A stretch of DNA of 64,000 nucleotides from Agromyces cerinus subsp. cerinus (lineage in GTDB: Bacteria > Actinomycetota > Actinomycetes > Actinomycetales > Microbacteriaceae). This document shows positions 49,558-56,819 of the stretch, in pieces. Position 1 is the first letter of the stretch, and the number at the start of each line of letters is the position of its first letter. The notes beneath the pieces were generated by a model. It made no database searches. It was given only the letters and a program-made list of their open reading frames with translations, and was not told where the DNA came from. The stretch spans positions 682,001-746,000 of the forward strand of contig NZ_FSRJ01000003.1 in NCBI RefSeq assembly GCF_900142065.1, read 5' to 3'. Both the position numbers and the translations under genes were made by a program.

Positions 49558-49869
49558 GTGGCTGAGGGCACCCTCGCTCGAATCCTCACGGCGCTCGAGG
49601 GCGCCGAGTTCGAGCACGGGATCATCCCCTCGGCGGCGCACGGCCGCCTCGCCCCCGTGTGCACCGAGATCGATGCGGAGCTCGCAGAGGGTGCGCGGTC
49701 ACCGGCCGACGGCACGCCGCGCGACGCGGAGCTCGTCGGTGCGGCACGCGAATGGGCCACCCGGGTCGAGCGTGGAGAGGGCCTGGCGGGATCCGACACC
49801 CGGGCGCTGGCCGCCGTGCTCCGCGAACTCGCCGACGCGCTCCAACCGGTCGACGTGCGCCGGCCCTGA
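49558..49869 (+). CDS. Hypothetical protein, about 103 residues
   Basis: An open frame with high G/C third-position bias encoding a helical, acidic protein (LARILTALEGAEFEHGIIPSAAHGRLAPVCTEIDAELAEGARS ... LAAVLRELADALQPVDVRRP). The GTG start overlaps the end of a 26-codon ORF (49485-49565) that may be a leader peptide. No ribosome binding site stands out, and the family is unknown to me. It may be an unstudied small protein or a non-coding open frame. Confidence 0.45.
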   Translation: MAEGTLARILTALEGAEFEHGIIPSAAHGRLAPVCTEIDAELAEGARSPADGTPRDAELVGAAREWATRVERGEGLAGSDTRALAAVLRELADALQPVDVRRP

Positions 49870-49932
49870 ACCGTCGGAGCGGCGGGCAGGGGAGCGTCCG
49901 CCCGCCTGCCCGCCGCCGGATGCGCGACGCCG

Positions 49933-51453
49933 TCAGCGTACGTCGACCGCGCTCGTCGCGCCGGTGCGCAGGCGGATCTCGTCGGCGACGGTGATCGCGT
50001 CACCCGACGGGGCATCCGACTTGCGATCGGGGCGTGCGATGAACAGGTAGGCGAGGCCCGTCACGACGACGACGCCGAGGCCGATGAGCACGACGTAGTC
50101 GGTGAAGAAGTCGCCCGTGGAACCGGGCAGCGAGAGCAGCACCATCGCGAAGATCCCGTAGGCGAGCGCGAGGACGTTCACGAGGAAGCCCCACGAGCCG
50201 AGCGAGAACGGACCGGCCGGCCGCCAGCCCTTCATCCGCTGTCGGAGGGAGGCCAGCACGACCATCTGGAACGCGACGTAGATGCCGAGCACCGCGAACG
50301 CCGTGATCGGAACCAGCAGGTCGTTGTTCGCCCAGATGAGCACCGCGATGAGGGCGGGCACGGTGCACGCCACGATGAGCGCATTCGTCGGCACCTTGCT
50401 CTTCGGCGAGACGCGTGCAAGCCAGCGGTGGCCGGGGATCATGCCGTCGCGGGCGAAGGAGAACAGCAGACGGCTCGCCGCGGCCTGCAGGCTCAGCACG
50501 CAGGAGAGGAACGCCGTGATCGCGATCACGAGGAAGATCTTCGCGCCGGCGGCACCGAGTGTCGCCTCGAGGATGCCGGGGATGGGATCGGCGTCTTCGC
50601 CGTTGACGATTGACGCGAGGTCGGGCGCCGCAAGCACGTAGCCGCCGAACGAGAAGAGGGCTGAGACGCCGCCGACGAGGATCGTCAGCATCATCGCCTT
50701 CGGGATGCGTCGCGCCGGGTTCTCGACCTCTTCGGCGACGTCGCCGCAGGCCTCGAAGCCGTAGAAGAGGAAGAGGCCGGCGAGGGCGGCGCCCATGAAG
50801 GCCGCCGCGTAGCTGCCGTCGCCCTCGACGCCCATGGTGTCGAAGAAGACGCTGAACTCCTGCTTGCGCTGGAAGATCAGCAGGTAGAGGCCGAGGCCGA
50901 TCACGCCGATGAGCTCGGCGGCGAGGCCGATGCGGGCGACTCGGGCGAGCCACTTCGTGCCGGTGAAGTTGATGGCGAGGGCGATGACGAGGAAGCCGAG
51001 GGTGAGCCACAACGTGGAGTCGTTCGTGTGATCGATGCCGAACAGGCTCGCCGCGAATCCGGATCCGAACTCCGCGACGGAGGTGATCGTCACGATCATC
51101 GCCCAGATGTAGACCCACGCCGCCATCCAGGCGTAGCGCCGGCCCCAGAGTCGGCGGGCCCAGGGGTAGATGCCGCCGTGGATCGGGTACTGCGAGACGA
51201 CCTCGCCGAACACGAACGAGACGAGGAGCTGCCCGGCGCCGACGATCACGATCCACCAGATCGAGGGCGGACCGCCGATCGAGAGCGCCACTGCGAAGAG
51301 CGAGTAGACGCCGACGAGGGGCGAGAGGTACGTGAAGCCGAGGGCGAAGTTCGCCCAGAGGCTCATGGATCGGTTGAACGTGTCCTCGTAGCCGAGCACG
51401 CTCAGGTGTTCGCCGTCGGAGAGGCCCGCAGCGGGCCCGCGATCTTCAGACAT
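49933..51453 (-). CDS. APC-superfamily permease (amino acid/GABA/polyamine type)
   Basis: A 506-residue membrane protein with about 12 helices. The N-terminal LSVLGYEDTFNRSMSLWANFALGFTYLSPLVGVYSLFAVALSIGGPPSIWWIVIVGAGQLLVSFVFGEVVSQYPIHGGIYPWARRLWG follows the pattern of the amino acid/choline transporter branch. FYGFEACGDVAEEVENPARRIPKAM is the conserved loop of that branch. GGAAGGCAGCA lies before the ATG. Its promoter carries the 24-bp motif shared with the aldehyde dehydrogenase at 53709-55073, so both probably belong to one regulon. Confidence 0.88.
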   Translation of the reverse strand: MSEDRGPAAGLSDGEHLSVLGYEDTFNRSMSLWANFALGFTYLSPLVGVYSLFAVALSIGGPPSIWWIVIVGAGQLLVSFVFGEVVSQYPIHGGIYPWARRLWGRRYAWMAAWVYIWAMIVTITSVAEFGSGFAASLFGIDHTNDSTLWLTLGFLVIALAINFTGTKWLARVARIGLAAELIGVIGLGLYLLIFQRKQEFSVFFDTMGVEGDGSYAAAFMGAALAGLFLFYGFEACGDVAEEVENPARRIPKAMMLTILVGGVSALFSFGGYVLAAPDLASIVNGEDADPIPGILEATLGAAGAKIFLVIAITAFLSCVLSLQAAASRLLFSFARDGMIPGHRWLARVSPKSKVPTNALIVACTVPALIAVLIWANNDLLVPITAFAVLGIYVAFQMVVLASLRQRMKGWRPAGPFSLGSWGFLVNVLALAYGIFAMVLLSLPGSTGDFFTDYVVLIGLGVVVVTGLAYLFIARPDRKSDAPSGDAITVADEIRLRTGATSAVDVR

Positions 51454-51496
51454 TGCTGCCTTCCACTGTCATCGCTGCGCCGGCCGCCCCCAACCG

Positions 51497-51531
51497 GCGA
51501 CACCACATCGTCGTGGTGTCGCGCCAGCATA
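51497..51531 (-). promoter_or_regulatory. APC permease promoter with overlapping 10-base inverted repeat
   Basis: On the minus strand the -10 box TATGCT lies at 51526-51531. Immediately downstream, at 51497-51522, perfect arms GCGACACCAC/GTGGTGTCGC surround ATCGTC and cover the expected transcription start. This is a classic repressor position, although a leader hairpin is also possible. Confidence 0.6.
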
Positions 51532-51548
51532 GCCAGACATCCGGTCGT

Positions 51549-51572
51549 AAAGCTATAGTTCCGGATGATTCA
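51549..51572 (-). promoter_or_regulatory. Shared 24-bp upstream motif, copy 1 (APC permease)
   Basis: On the plus strand: AAAG, one base, TATA, four bases, then CGGATGATTCA. The same arrangement at 55149-55172 precedes the aldehyde dehydrogenase gene. It overlaps the expected -35 region of the permease promoter. Confidence 0.7.
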
Positions 51573-51621
51573 TTTCGGCGCGGATTCCCGAGTGAGCGGA
51601 TGCCGCGGCATCCGCTCGGCG

Positions 51622-51627
51622 TAGCAT
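51622..51627 (+). promoter_or_regulatory. -10 box (TAGCAT) of the DUF1801 gene
   Basis: TAGCAT overlaps an upstream in-frame ATG (51626), which therefore cannot be the start; the ATG at 51635 is seven bases after the box, as expected for a leaderless transcript. Confidence 0.6.
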
Positions 51628-51634
51628 GGCCGCC

Positions 51635-51991
51635 ATGGGGGAAGTCAGCGACTACATCGCCGGTCTCGAGGAGCCCGAGCGCGACGTCATGGAACGCATC
51701 AGGGCGAGGGCGGTCTCGCTCGTGCCCGAGGCGGTCGAGGGGGTGAGCTACGGCATGCCCGCCCTCCGGTACCGGGACTCGCCGCTGCTCAGCATCATGA
51801 AGGCGAAGGCCCACATCGGCCTCTACCCGTACAGTCCTCCCGTGATCGAGGCCATCTCGTCGGAGCTCGACGGGTACTCATGGGCGAAGGGGACGATCCG
51901 GTTCACCCCGGAGCATCCGCTGCCCGACTCGCTCGTCGACCGCATCATCCTGCTGCGCCGCGACGAGATCGACGAGAAGAAGAAGCGCTAG
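51635..51991 (+). CDS. DUF1801 / YdhG-like iron chaperone-fold protein
   Basis: A 118-residue protein matching DUF1801: VSDYIAGLEEPERDVMERIRARAVSLVPEAVEGVSYGMPALRYRDSPLLSIMKAKAHIGLYPYSPPVIEA ... YSWAKGTIRFTPEHPLPDSLVDRIILLRRDEIDEKKKR. The fold is that of frataxin-like iron chaperones of the YdhG type; the real function is unproven. The start at 51635 is chosen because the -10 box covers the earlier ATG. It precedes the amidohydrolase gene in the same direction and may be co-transcribed. Confidence 0.85.
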   Translation: MGEVSDYIAGLEEPERDVMERIRARAVSLVPEAVEGVSYGMPALRYRDSPLLSIMKAKAHIGLYPYSPPVIEAISSELDGYSWAKGTIRFTPEHPLPDSLVDRIILLRRDEIDEKKKR

Positions 51992-52044
51992 CCGTCTCGT
52001 TCTCCGCGCACAATGCGCGATCCGCCCTGACCCGAGGAACGTCG

Positions 52045-53628
52045 TTGCCGTCGAAGCTCTTCCGCAATGCCCGCATCCACACGCTGACCGGCGAGGAGAA
52101 GCCCGCCGAGGCGCTGCTCGCCGTCGATGGCGAGATCGTCGCGATCGGCGACGACGCCGAGATCGGCGCACTCGCCGGCCCGGGCACGATCGAGGTCGAT
52201 CTCGGCGGTCTCGCGGTCGTGCCGGGGTTCATCGATGCGCACATCCACACCGCACTGCTCGCCGGCGAGCGCGGGCAGCTCGATCTGCGAGGCGTCCGAA
52301 GCCTCGACGAGGCGTTGGCGGCGATCCGGTCCCATGCGGCGGGCCTGCCGGCGGGTCGCGGCATCTTCTGGGGCAGCTGGGACTCCAACACGTGGGCCGT
52401 GCCCGTGCAACCCGATCGCCACAGCCTCGATCGCATCTGCCCCGACCGACCGGTCGTGCTTCCGAGCATCGACGGGCACACCGTCTGGGCCAACAGCTTC
52501 GCCCTCGCCGCAGCCGGGATCACGGCGGCGACGCCCGATCCGGTCGGCGGCGCGATCGTCCGGGATGCGCGGGGCGAGCCCACCGGCATCCTCCGAGAGG
52601 AGGCGCAGCGCCCGCTCGATGCCGTGATCGGCGCGCCGTCGGTCGCCGACCTCGTCGAACAGCTCGCGGTCGAGCAGGCGCACCTGCTCGCCGTCGGTCT
52701 CACGGGCGTGCACGACATCGACGGCGAAGACGCCCGCGCCGCCTACCTCGGGCTGCATCGAAGCGGTCGCCTGAGGCTCCGCGTCCACAAGGCCATCCCC
52801 GCCGTCCACCTCGATGCGGCGATCGCCGAGGGCCGGTACACGGGCCAGGGCGACGACTGGTTCCAGACCGGCCCGGTCAAGCTCTTCTCCGATGGCGCGC
52901 TCGGCTCGCACACCTCGCACATGGGCGAGGCGTTCGTCGGGGAGTCCGGCAATCGCGGCATCGAGGTGATCCCGTACGTCCGTCTGCGCGAGCTCGTGCG
53001 CACGGCGGCCCTCGCGGGCATCGCGGTCGCCACGCACGCGATCGGCGACGAGGCGAACCATCTCGTGCTGAACGCCTACGCCGAGAGCGCCGAGCTCAGT
53101 CGCGCCGCAGGCCTCCGGCATCGCATCGAGCACGCCCAGCACATCCGCTGGGAAGACCTTCCCCGATTCGCGGAGCTCGGCGTGATCCCGTCCCTGCAGC
53201 CGACGCACTGCACCTCGGACATCGCGCTCGCGTCGACCCTTCTCGCCGGACGCGACCTCGCGAACTACGCGTGGCGTGCCCTCGCCGATTCCGGTGCGCA
53301 CGTGGCCTTCGGCTCGGATGCCCCGGTGGAGAGCCCGAATCCGATGCACGCGGTGCACGCCGCCGTCACGCGGGAGAACGCAGCAGGGGAGCCGGCCGGA
53401 GGCTGGGAACCCGAGCAGCGAGTGACCGTCGCCGAGGCTCTCGCGGCCCATTCGGCGGGCAGCGCCTACGCCGCCAACCGCGACCACCGGCAGGGAACGC
53501 TCGCCGTCGGCAGGCTCGCGGACTTCGTCGCGCTCGAGCGGGACCCGTTCGAGGTGGAACCGACCGAGCTCCGCGACCTGCGGGTCGCCACCACGGTGGT
53601 CGGCGGCGAGGTGCGCTTCCAGCGCTGA
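52045..53628 (+). CDS. YtcJ-like metal-dependent amidohydrolase (second paralog)
   Basis: A 527-residue amidohydrolase with the metal motif VPGFIDAHIHTALL, the IGDEANH segment, the HRIEHAQHI segment and the final metal aspartate region AFGSDAPVESPNPM. It resembles the protein at 15084-16703 in length and domain order but is clearly diverged. The start is the TTG at 52045, preceded by CGAGGAAC at proper spacing; no ATG or GTG fits better. It lies close to a permease and aldehyde dehydrogenase, so it may release an amine or amino acid from an amide. The substrate is unknown. Confidence 0.82.
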   Translation: MPSKLFRNARIHTLTGEEKPAEALLAVDGEIVAIGDDAEIGALAGPGTIEVDLGGLAVVPGFIDAHIHTALLAGERGQLDLRGVRSLDEALAAIRSHAAGLPAGRGIFWGSWDSNTWAVPVQPDRHSLDRICPDRPVVLPSIDGHTVWANSFALAAAGITAATPDPVGGAIVRDARGEPTGILREEAQRPLDAVIGAPSVADLVEQLAVEQAHLLAVGLTGVHDIDGEDARAAYLGLHRSGRLRLRVHKAIPAVHLDAAIAEGRYTGQGDDWFQTGPVKLFSDGALGSHTSHMGEAFVGESGNRGIEVIPYVRLRELVRTAALAGIAVATHAIGDEANHLVLNAYAESAELSRAAGLRHRIEHAQHIRWEDLPRFAELGVIPSLQPTHCTSDIALASTLLAGRDLANYAWRALADSGAHVAFGSDAPVESPNPMHAVHAAVTRENAAGEPAGGWEPEQRVTVAEALAAHSAGSAYAANRDHRQGTLAVGRLADFVALERDPFEVEPTELRDLRVATTVVGGEVRFQR

Positions 53629-53654
53629 GCACGACCCTGCGGCAGGCTCAGACG

Positions 53655-53686
53655 ACGGATGCCCCGGGGCAGGCCCCGGGGCATCC
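53655..53686. terminator. Bidirectional hairpin made of a long GGATGCC palindrome
   Basis: CGGATGCCCCGGGGC and its exact complement form 15-base arms around AG. It lies 27 bases after the amidohydrolase stop and just beyond the end of the convergent aldehyde dehydrogenase. It shows that the GGATGCC/GGCATCC pair is also used in terminators. Confidence 0.8.
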
Positions 53687-53708
53687 GATCAGTGCGCGTT
53701 CGCGGTGA

Positions 53709-55073
53709 TCAGCCGATGCGGATCATCTTCTTGTTGACGAACTCGTCGGCGCCGAAGCGGCCGAGTTCGCGGCCCGAGCCCGAGCGCTTGACGCCGCCGA
53801 AGGGCAGTTCTGCGCCGTCGGCGCCGACCAGGTTCACGAAGACCATGCCGGCCTCGATCTTGTCGGCGACGCGGAGGGCCTGCTCCGAGTCCGTCGTGAA
53901 GACGTAGGAGCCGAGGCCGAACGGGGTGTTGTTCGCGAGCTCGACCGCTGCGGCTTCGTCGGCGACCTTGAAGACCTGCGCGACCGGGCCGAAGAACTCC
54001 TCGTGGAAGGCGTCGGAGCCGGGCTGCACGTCGGTGAGGATCGTCGCCGAGTAGTAGTTGCCGTCGCGCGCGCCGCCGTGGTGGAGCGTGGCGCCCTGTG
54101 CGACGGCCCGCTCGACCTGCTCGGCGAGGCTCTCGGCGGCCTTGGCCGACGAGAGCGGGCCGAGTGCGGTGCCGGCCTGGGCGGGGTCGCCCTGCTCGAC
54201 CTCGCTCATCGCGGCGGTGAACTTCTCGAGGAACGGCTCGTAGAGGTCTTCGACCACGATGAACCGCTTGGCCGCGTTGCAGGCCTGGCCGTTGTTGTCG
54301 ACGCGGGCGAAGACGGCGGCGCCGACCGTGGCGTCGAGGTCGTCGGTCGAGAGCAGGATGAAGGGGTCGGAGCCGCCGAGCTCGAGCACGACCTTCTTCA
54401 GGTGGCGACCGGCGATCTCGGCGACGATCGCGCCGGCCCGCTCGGAACCGGTGAGCGAGATGCCCTGCACGCGCGGGTCGGCGATGACGGTCTCGATCTG
54501 CTCGTGCGAGGCGTAGATGTTGACGTAGGCGCCGACCGGGAAACCGGCGTCGAGGAAGATCTGCTCGATCGCGGCGGCGGACTCGGGGCACTGCTCGGCG
54601 TGCTTGAGCAGGATCGTGTTGCCGATGATGAGGTTCGGGCCGGCGAAGCGGGCGACCTGGTAGTACGGGAAGTTCCACGGCATGATGCCGAGGAGCGGGC
54701 CGAGCGACGAGCGGCGGATGAGTGCCGAGCCCTCGCCGGCCAGCAGGTCGATCTTCTCGTCGGCGAGCAGCGACTCGGCGTTGTCGGCGTAGTACTCGTA
54801 GATCGCGGCCGAGAACTCGACCTCGCCGACGGCCTGCTCGATGGGCTTGCCCATCTCGCGCACGATGATCTCGCCGAGCTCCTGGGCGCGCTCGTTGTGC
54901 AGTTCGGCGACGCGGCGCACGAGGGCGGCGCGCTCGGCGACCGTGGTGTCCTTCGACCAGGTGCGGTGCGCCTCGGTGGCCGCGGCGATGGCCGCCTGCA
55001 GGCCCTCGTCGGTGATGGTGTCGTAGGACTCGACCGTCTCGCCGGTGGCGGGGTTGGTCACGGCATAGGGCAT
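53709..55073 (-). CDS. Aldehyde dehydrogenase, succinate/glutarate-semialdehyde dehydrogenase type (GabD2-like)
   Basis: A 454-residue aldehyde dehydrogenase slightly shorter than usual GabD. It has IMPWNFPYYQVARFAGPNLIIGN, general base Glu231 in LELGGSDPF and nucleophile Cys265 in DNNGQACNAAKRF, and resembles the short GabD2-type enzymes. GAGAAGGAG precedes the ATG. Its promoter holds the 24-bp motif shared with the APC permease gene. Next to a glutaryl-CoA dehydrogenase operon it could oxidise glutarate semialdehyde as well as succinate semialdehyde; this is inferred from context. Confidence 0.87.
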   Translation of the reverse strand: MPYAVTNPATGETVESYDTITDEGLQAAIAAATEAHRTWSKDTTVAERAALVRRVAELHNERAQELGEIIVREMGKPIEQAVGEVEFSAAIYEYYADNAESLLADEKIDLLAGEGSALIRRSSLGPLLGIMPWNFPYYQVARFAGPNLIIGNTILLKHAEQCPESAAAIEQIFLDAGFPVGAYVNIYASHEQIETVIADPRVQGISLTGSERAGAIVAEIAGRHLKKVVLELGGSDPFILLSTDDLDATVGAAVFARVDNNGQACNAAKRFIVVEDLYEPFLEKFTAAMSEVEQGDPAQAGTALGPLSSAKAAESLAEQVERAVAQGATLHHGGARDGNYYSATILTDVQPGSDAFHEEFFGPVAQVFKVADEAAAVELANNTPFGLGSYVFTTDSEQALRVADKIEAGMVFVNLVGADGAELPFGGVKRSGSGRELGRFGADEFVNKKMIRIG

Positions 55074-55148
55074 GGGTTTCTCCTTCTCGGGGTGCACACA
55101 CTGCACACACGCCAGAGCTCGTCTGCCGCCGTGCATACGCTCGACTTC

Positions 55149-55172
55149 AAAGATATATCAGCGGATGATTCA
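55149..55172 (-). promoter_or_regulatory. Shared 24-bp upstream motif, copy 2 (aldehyde dehydrogenase)
   Basis: On the plus strand: AAAG, one base, TATA, four bases, then CGGATGATTCA, as at 51549-51572. It lies 76 bases before the aldehyde dehydrogenase start and reaches into the last codon of the upstream cache-domain gene. A candidate -10 box TATGCA follows at 55132-55137 (minus). Confidence 0.7.
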
Positions 55173-55895
55173 GATCGACCCGGATGACGCGGGGTCGACG
55201 AGCACTCGCAGCGGCGTGCCGGGGCACGGCTCTCCGGGGCCGGCGGGGTCGGCAAGCTGCCCCACCTGCAGGGTCGGCTCGGTCGAGAGCACGACGCGGC
55301 CCTCGTCGTTCACGAGGGCGAGCGGTGCGGGCACGTCGAGGAACGCGGCGAGGAGCTCGCGCTCGAGTCGGCGCACCGAGACGTCGGCGCCGACGACGCC
55401 GACCATGCGGGAGTCGTCCGCGTGCACCGGCATCGTCATCGTCAGGATGTAGTCGCACGTGCAGAGGTGGTCGACGTAGGGCCCCGTGACGTGCGCGTGC
55501 CGGGTCGTCGCGGGGATGCGGTACCACTCGAGGGCGCGGAAGTCGCGCAGGTACTCGGTGTACCCGCGGGTCGTGAGGTCGAGGCGCGTCGGCTCGGTCG
55601 TCGAGCCGAGCACGGGGTTCGCGTCGAGCGGCCCGAGCCACCATGCGAAGTGCACGTCGCGCCCGCGCACGATCTCGCCGTCGGCGATGAACCCGGCCCC
55701 GACGAGCAGTGGCTCGGGCTCGGTCAGGCGGGGGAGCACGAGGTCGGCGACGACCGAGTCGAGCGCCGCCGGGCGCACTTCGGCCGCACCGTCGATGAGC
55801 TGCTCGACCGGGATGCGCCACGCGGCGAGCTGGTCGAAGACGCTCGCGAACACCGTGCCGACCGAAGCGGCGACGTCACGCGCTGACCGGCTCAT
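55170..55895 (-). CDS. Cache (PDC sensor)-like domain protein, probably soluble
   Basis: A 241-residue protein with a PDC/Cache-like fold: FASVFDQLAAWRIPVEQLIDG ... LVGAGFIADGEIVRGRDVHFAWWLG ... YTEYLRDFRALEWYRIPATTRHAHVTGPYVDHLCTCDYILTMTMPVHADDSRMVGVVGADVSVRRLERELLAAF. The WYRIPA and GVVGADVS segments are typical of ligand-binding cache domains. No signal peptide or membrane helix is visible, so it probably senses a small carboxylate inside the cell. It overlaps the GntR regulator gene by 20 bases and may be its partner. Confidence 0.7.
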   Translation of the reverse strand: MSRSARDVAASVGTVFASVFDQLAAWRIPVEQLIDGAAEVRPAALDSVVADLVLPRLTEPEPLLVGAGFIADGEIVRGRDVHFAWWLGPLDANPVLGSTTEPTRLDLTTRGYTEYLRDFRALEWYRIPATTRHAHVTGPYVDHLCTCDYILTMTMPVHADDSRMVGVVGADVSVRRLERELLAAFLDVPAPLALVNDEGRVVLSTEPTLQVGQLADPAGPGEPCPGTPLRVLVDPASSGSI

Positions 55896-56646
55896 CGAGC
55901 GCACCTCCCCGCTCGATCCTGGCCTTCGCCGCGAGGAGCGGCACCGAGAGTCCGCGCACGAGGTCGCCTGCGGACTCGCGGGCCTCGACCGGGCGGTGCG
56001 CCGCGACGGCGCGGACGATGCGGCGGTCGTGCGCCGAGGCATCCGCTCGCTGCCCGTCGTCGTCGAGGCCGAGCAGCAGGAGGGGGCCGAACTCGGCCTG
56101 CAGCCGGATCTGCTCGCGCACGAGCCGGGCCGACTGGCTGAGCACGGCGACCTCGAGGAAGAACCCGCCCTGATTGGTGCGAGCGGATGCCGCGGTGTCG
56201 AAGTCGGCTGCGTCGAGCCACGCCGCGAGCCGCTCGGCGTCACCTGCCGACGCCCGCTCGGCTGCGCGCTCGGCGACTCCGGCGAGGATGGCGCCGAAGT
56301 ACACCGCCATGTCGCTGAGCTCGACCTGGGCGAGGCCGCGCAGGCGCGCGGTGATGAGTGAACGGTGGTCGGCGTCGTCGGCGACGACGAAGCTGCCGCC
56401 CTCTCGCCCGCGGCGGGTCTCGACGAGGCCGGCCTCGCGCAGGATGCCGAGGCCCTCGCGCACGGTGATGAGTGCGACGCCGAAGCGGCGGGCGAGCTCG
56501 GGTTCGCTCGGCAGGCGTTCGCCGGCGCCGAGCACCCCGAGCACGATGCCGTCGGTGAGGCGCTGCGCGACCTGCTCGGCGCGGCCCGTGTCGGCGAGCT
56601 GGGCGAACACGGCTTCGCGCGCGCCCGGGCCCACCCTCGATTCCAT
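55876..56646 (-). CDS. FadR-subfamily GntR transcriptional regulator
   Basis: A 256-residue regulator with an N-terminal GntR winged helix (EQVAQRLTDGIVLGVLGAGERLPSEPELARRFGVALITVREGLGILREAGLVETRRGREGGSFV) and an all-helical FCD-type ligand-binding half. It lies between the aldehyde dehydrogenase and the divergent CoA-transferase operon, so it most likely controls both, responding to a dicarboxylate or its CoA ester. The -10 box TAGCCT (56653-56658, minus) lies six bases before the ATG (leaderless). Confidence 0.87.
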   Translation of the reverse strand: MESRVGPGAREAVFAQLADTGRAEQVAQRLTDGIVLGVLGAGERLPSEPELARRFGVALITVREGLGILREAGLVETRRGREGGSFVVADDADHRSLITARLRGLAQVELSDMAVYFGAILAGVAERAAERASAGDAERLAAWLDAADFDTAASARTNQGGFFLEVAVLSQSARLVREQIRLQAEFGPLLLLGLDDDGQRADASAHDRRIVRAVAAHRPVEARESAGDLVRGLSVPLLAAKARIERGGALDEPVSA

Positions 56647-56819
56647 GCGTTCAGGCTAGTCGAGCGACTCGCCCGGAATCGCACCACCGCTTGTCAGGAG
56701 ATGCTGCGACGATCCTCGGAACGGCGTCGGCGGCGGTCGGGACAGGTCGGCATCGAGAAAAGAAGCGATATAGGATGATTGCGCGGTCGCAGGGCCGCCG
56801 ACATGCGAAGGCGGATGGG
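56647..56819. promoter_or_regulatory. Divergent promoter region GntR / CoA-transferase operon
   Basis: The likely plus-strand -10 region is ATATAGGAT (56768-56776). Directly there, TATAGGATGATT repeats the TATA and GGATGATT parts of the 24-bp motif at 51549 and 55149, but without the four-to-five-base spacer, so it is a weaker match. An ATG at 56775 falls inside this element and is not favoured as start. Confidence 0.45.

Noticed and set aside
49485-49565. 26-codon ORF before the hypothetical gene at 49558
   Set aside because: It has no clear ribosome binding site and no conserved feature; a leader-peptide role is possible but cannot be supported.
51626-51634. Earlier ATG for the DUF1801 gene
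   Set aside because: This ATG overlaps the TAGCAT -10 box, so it cannot be in the transcript.
56691-56819. N-terminal extension of the CoA-transferase
   Set aside because: The extra residues are Arg-rich, not family-like, and their codons overlap the promoter; the ATG at 56820 aligns with the family start.
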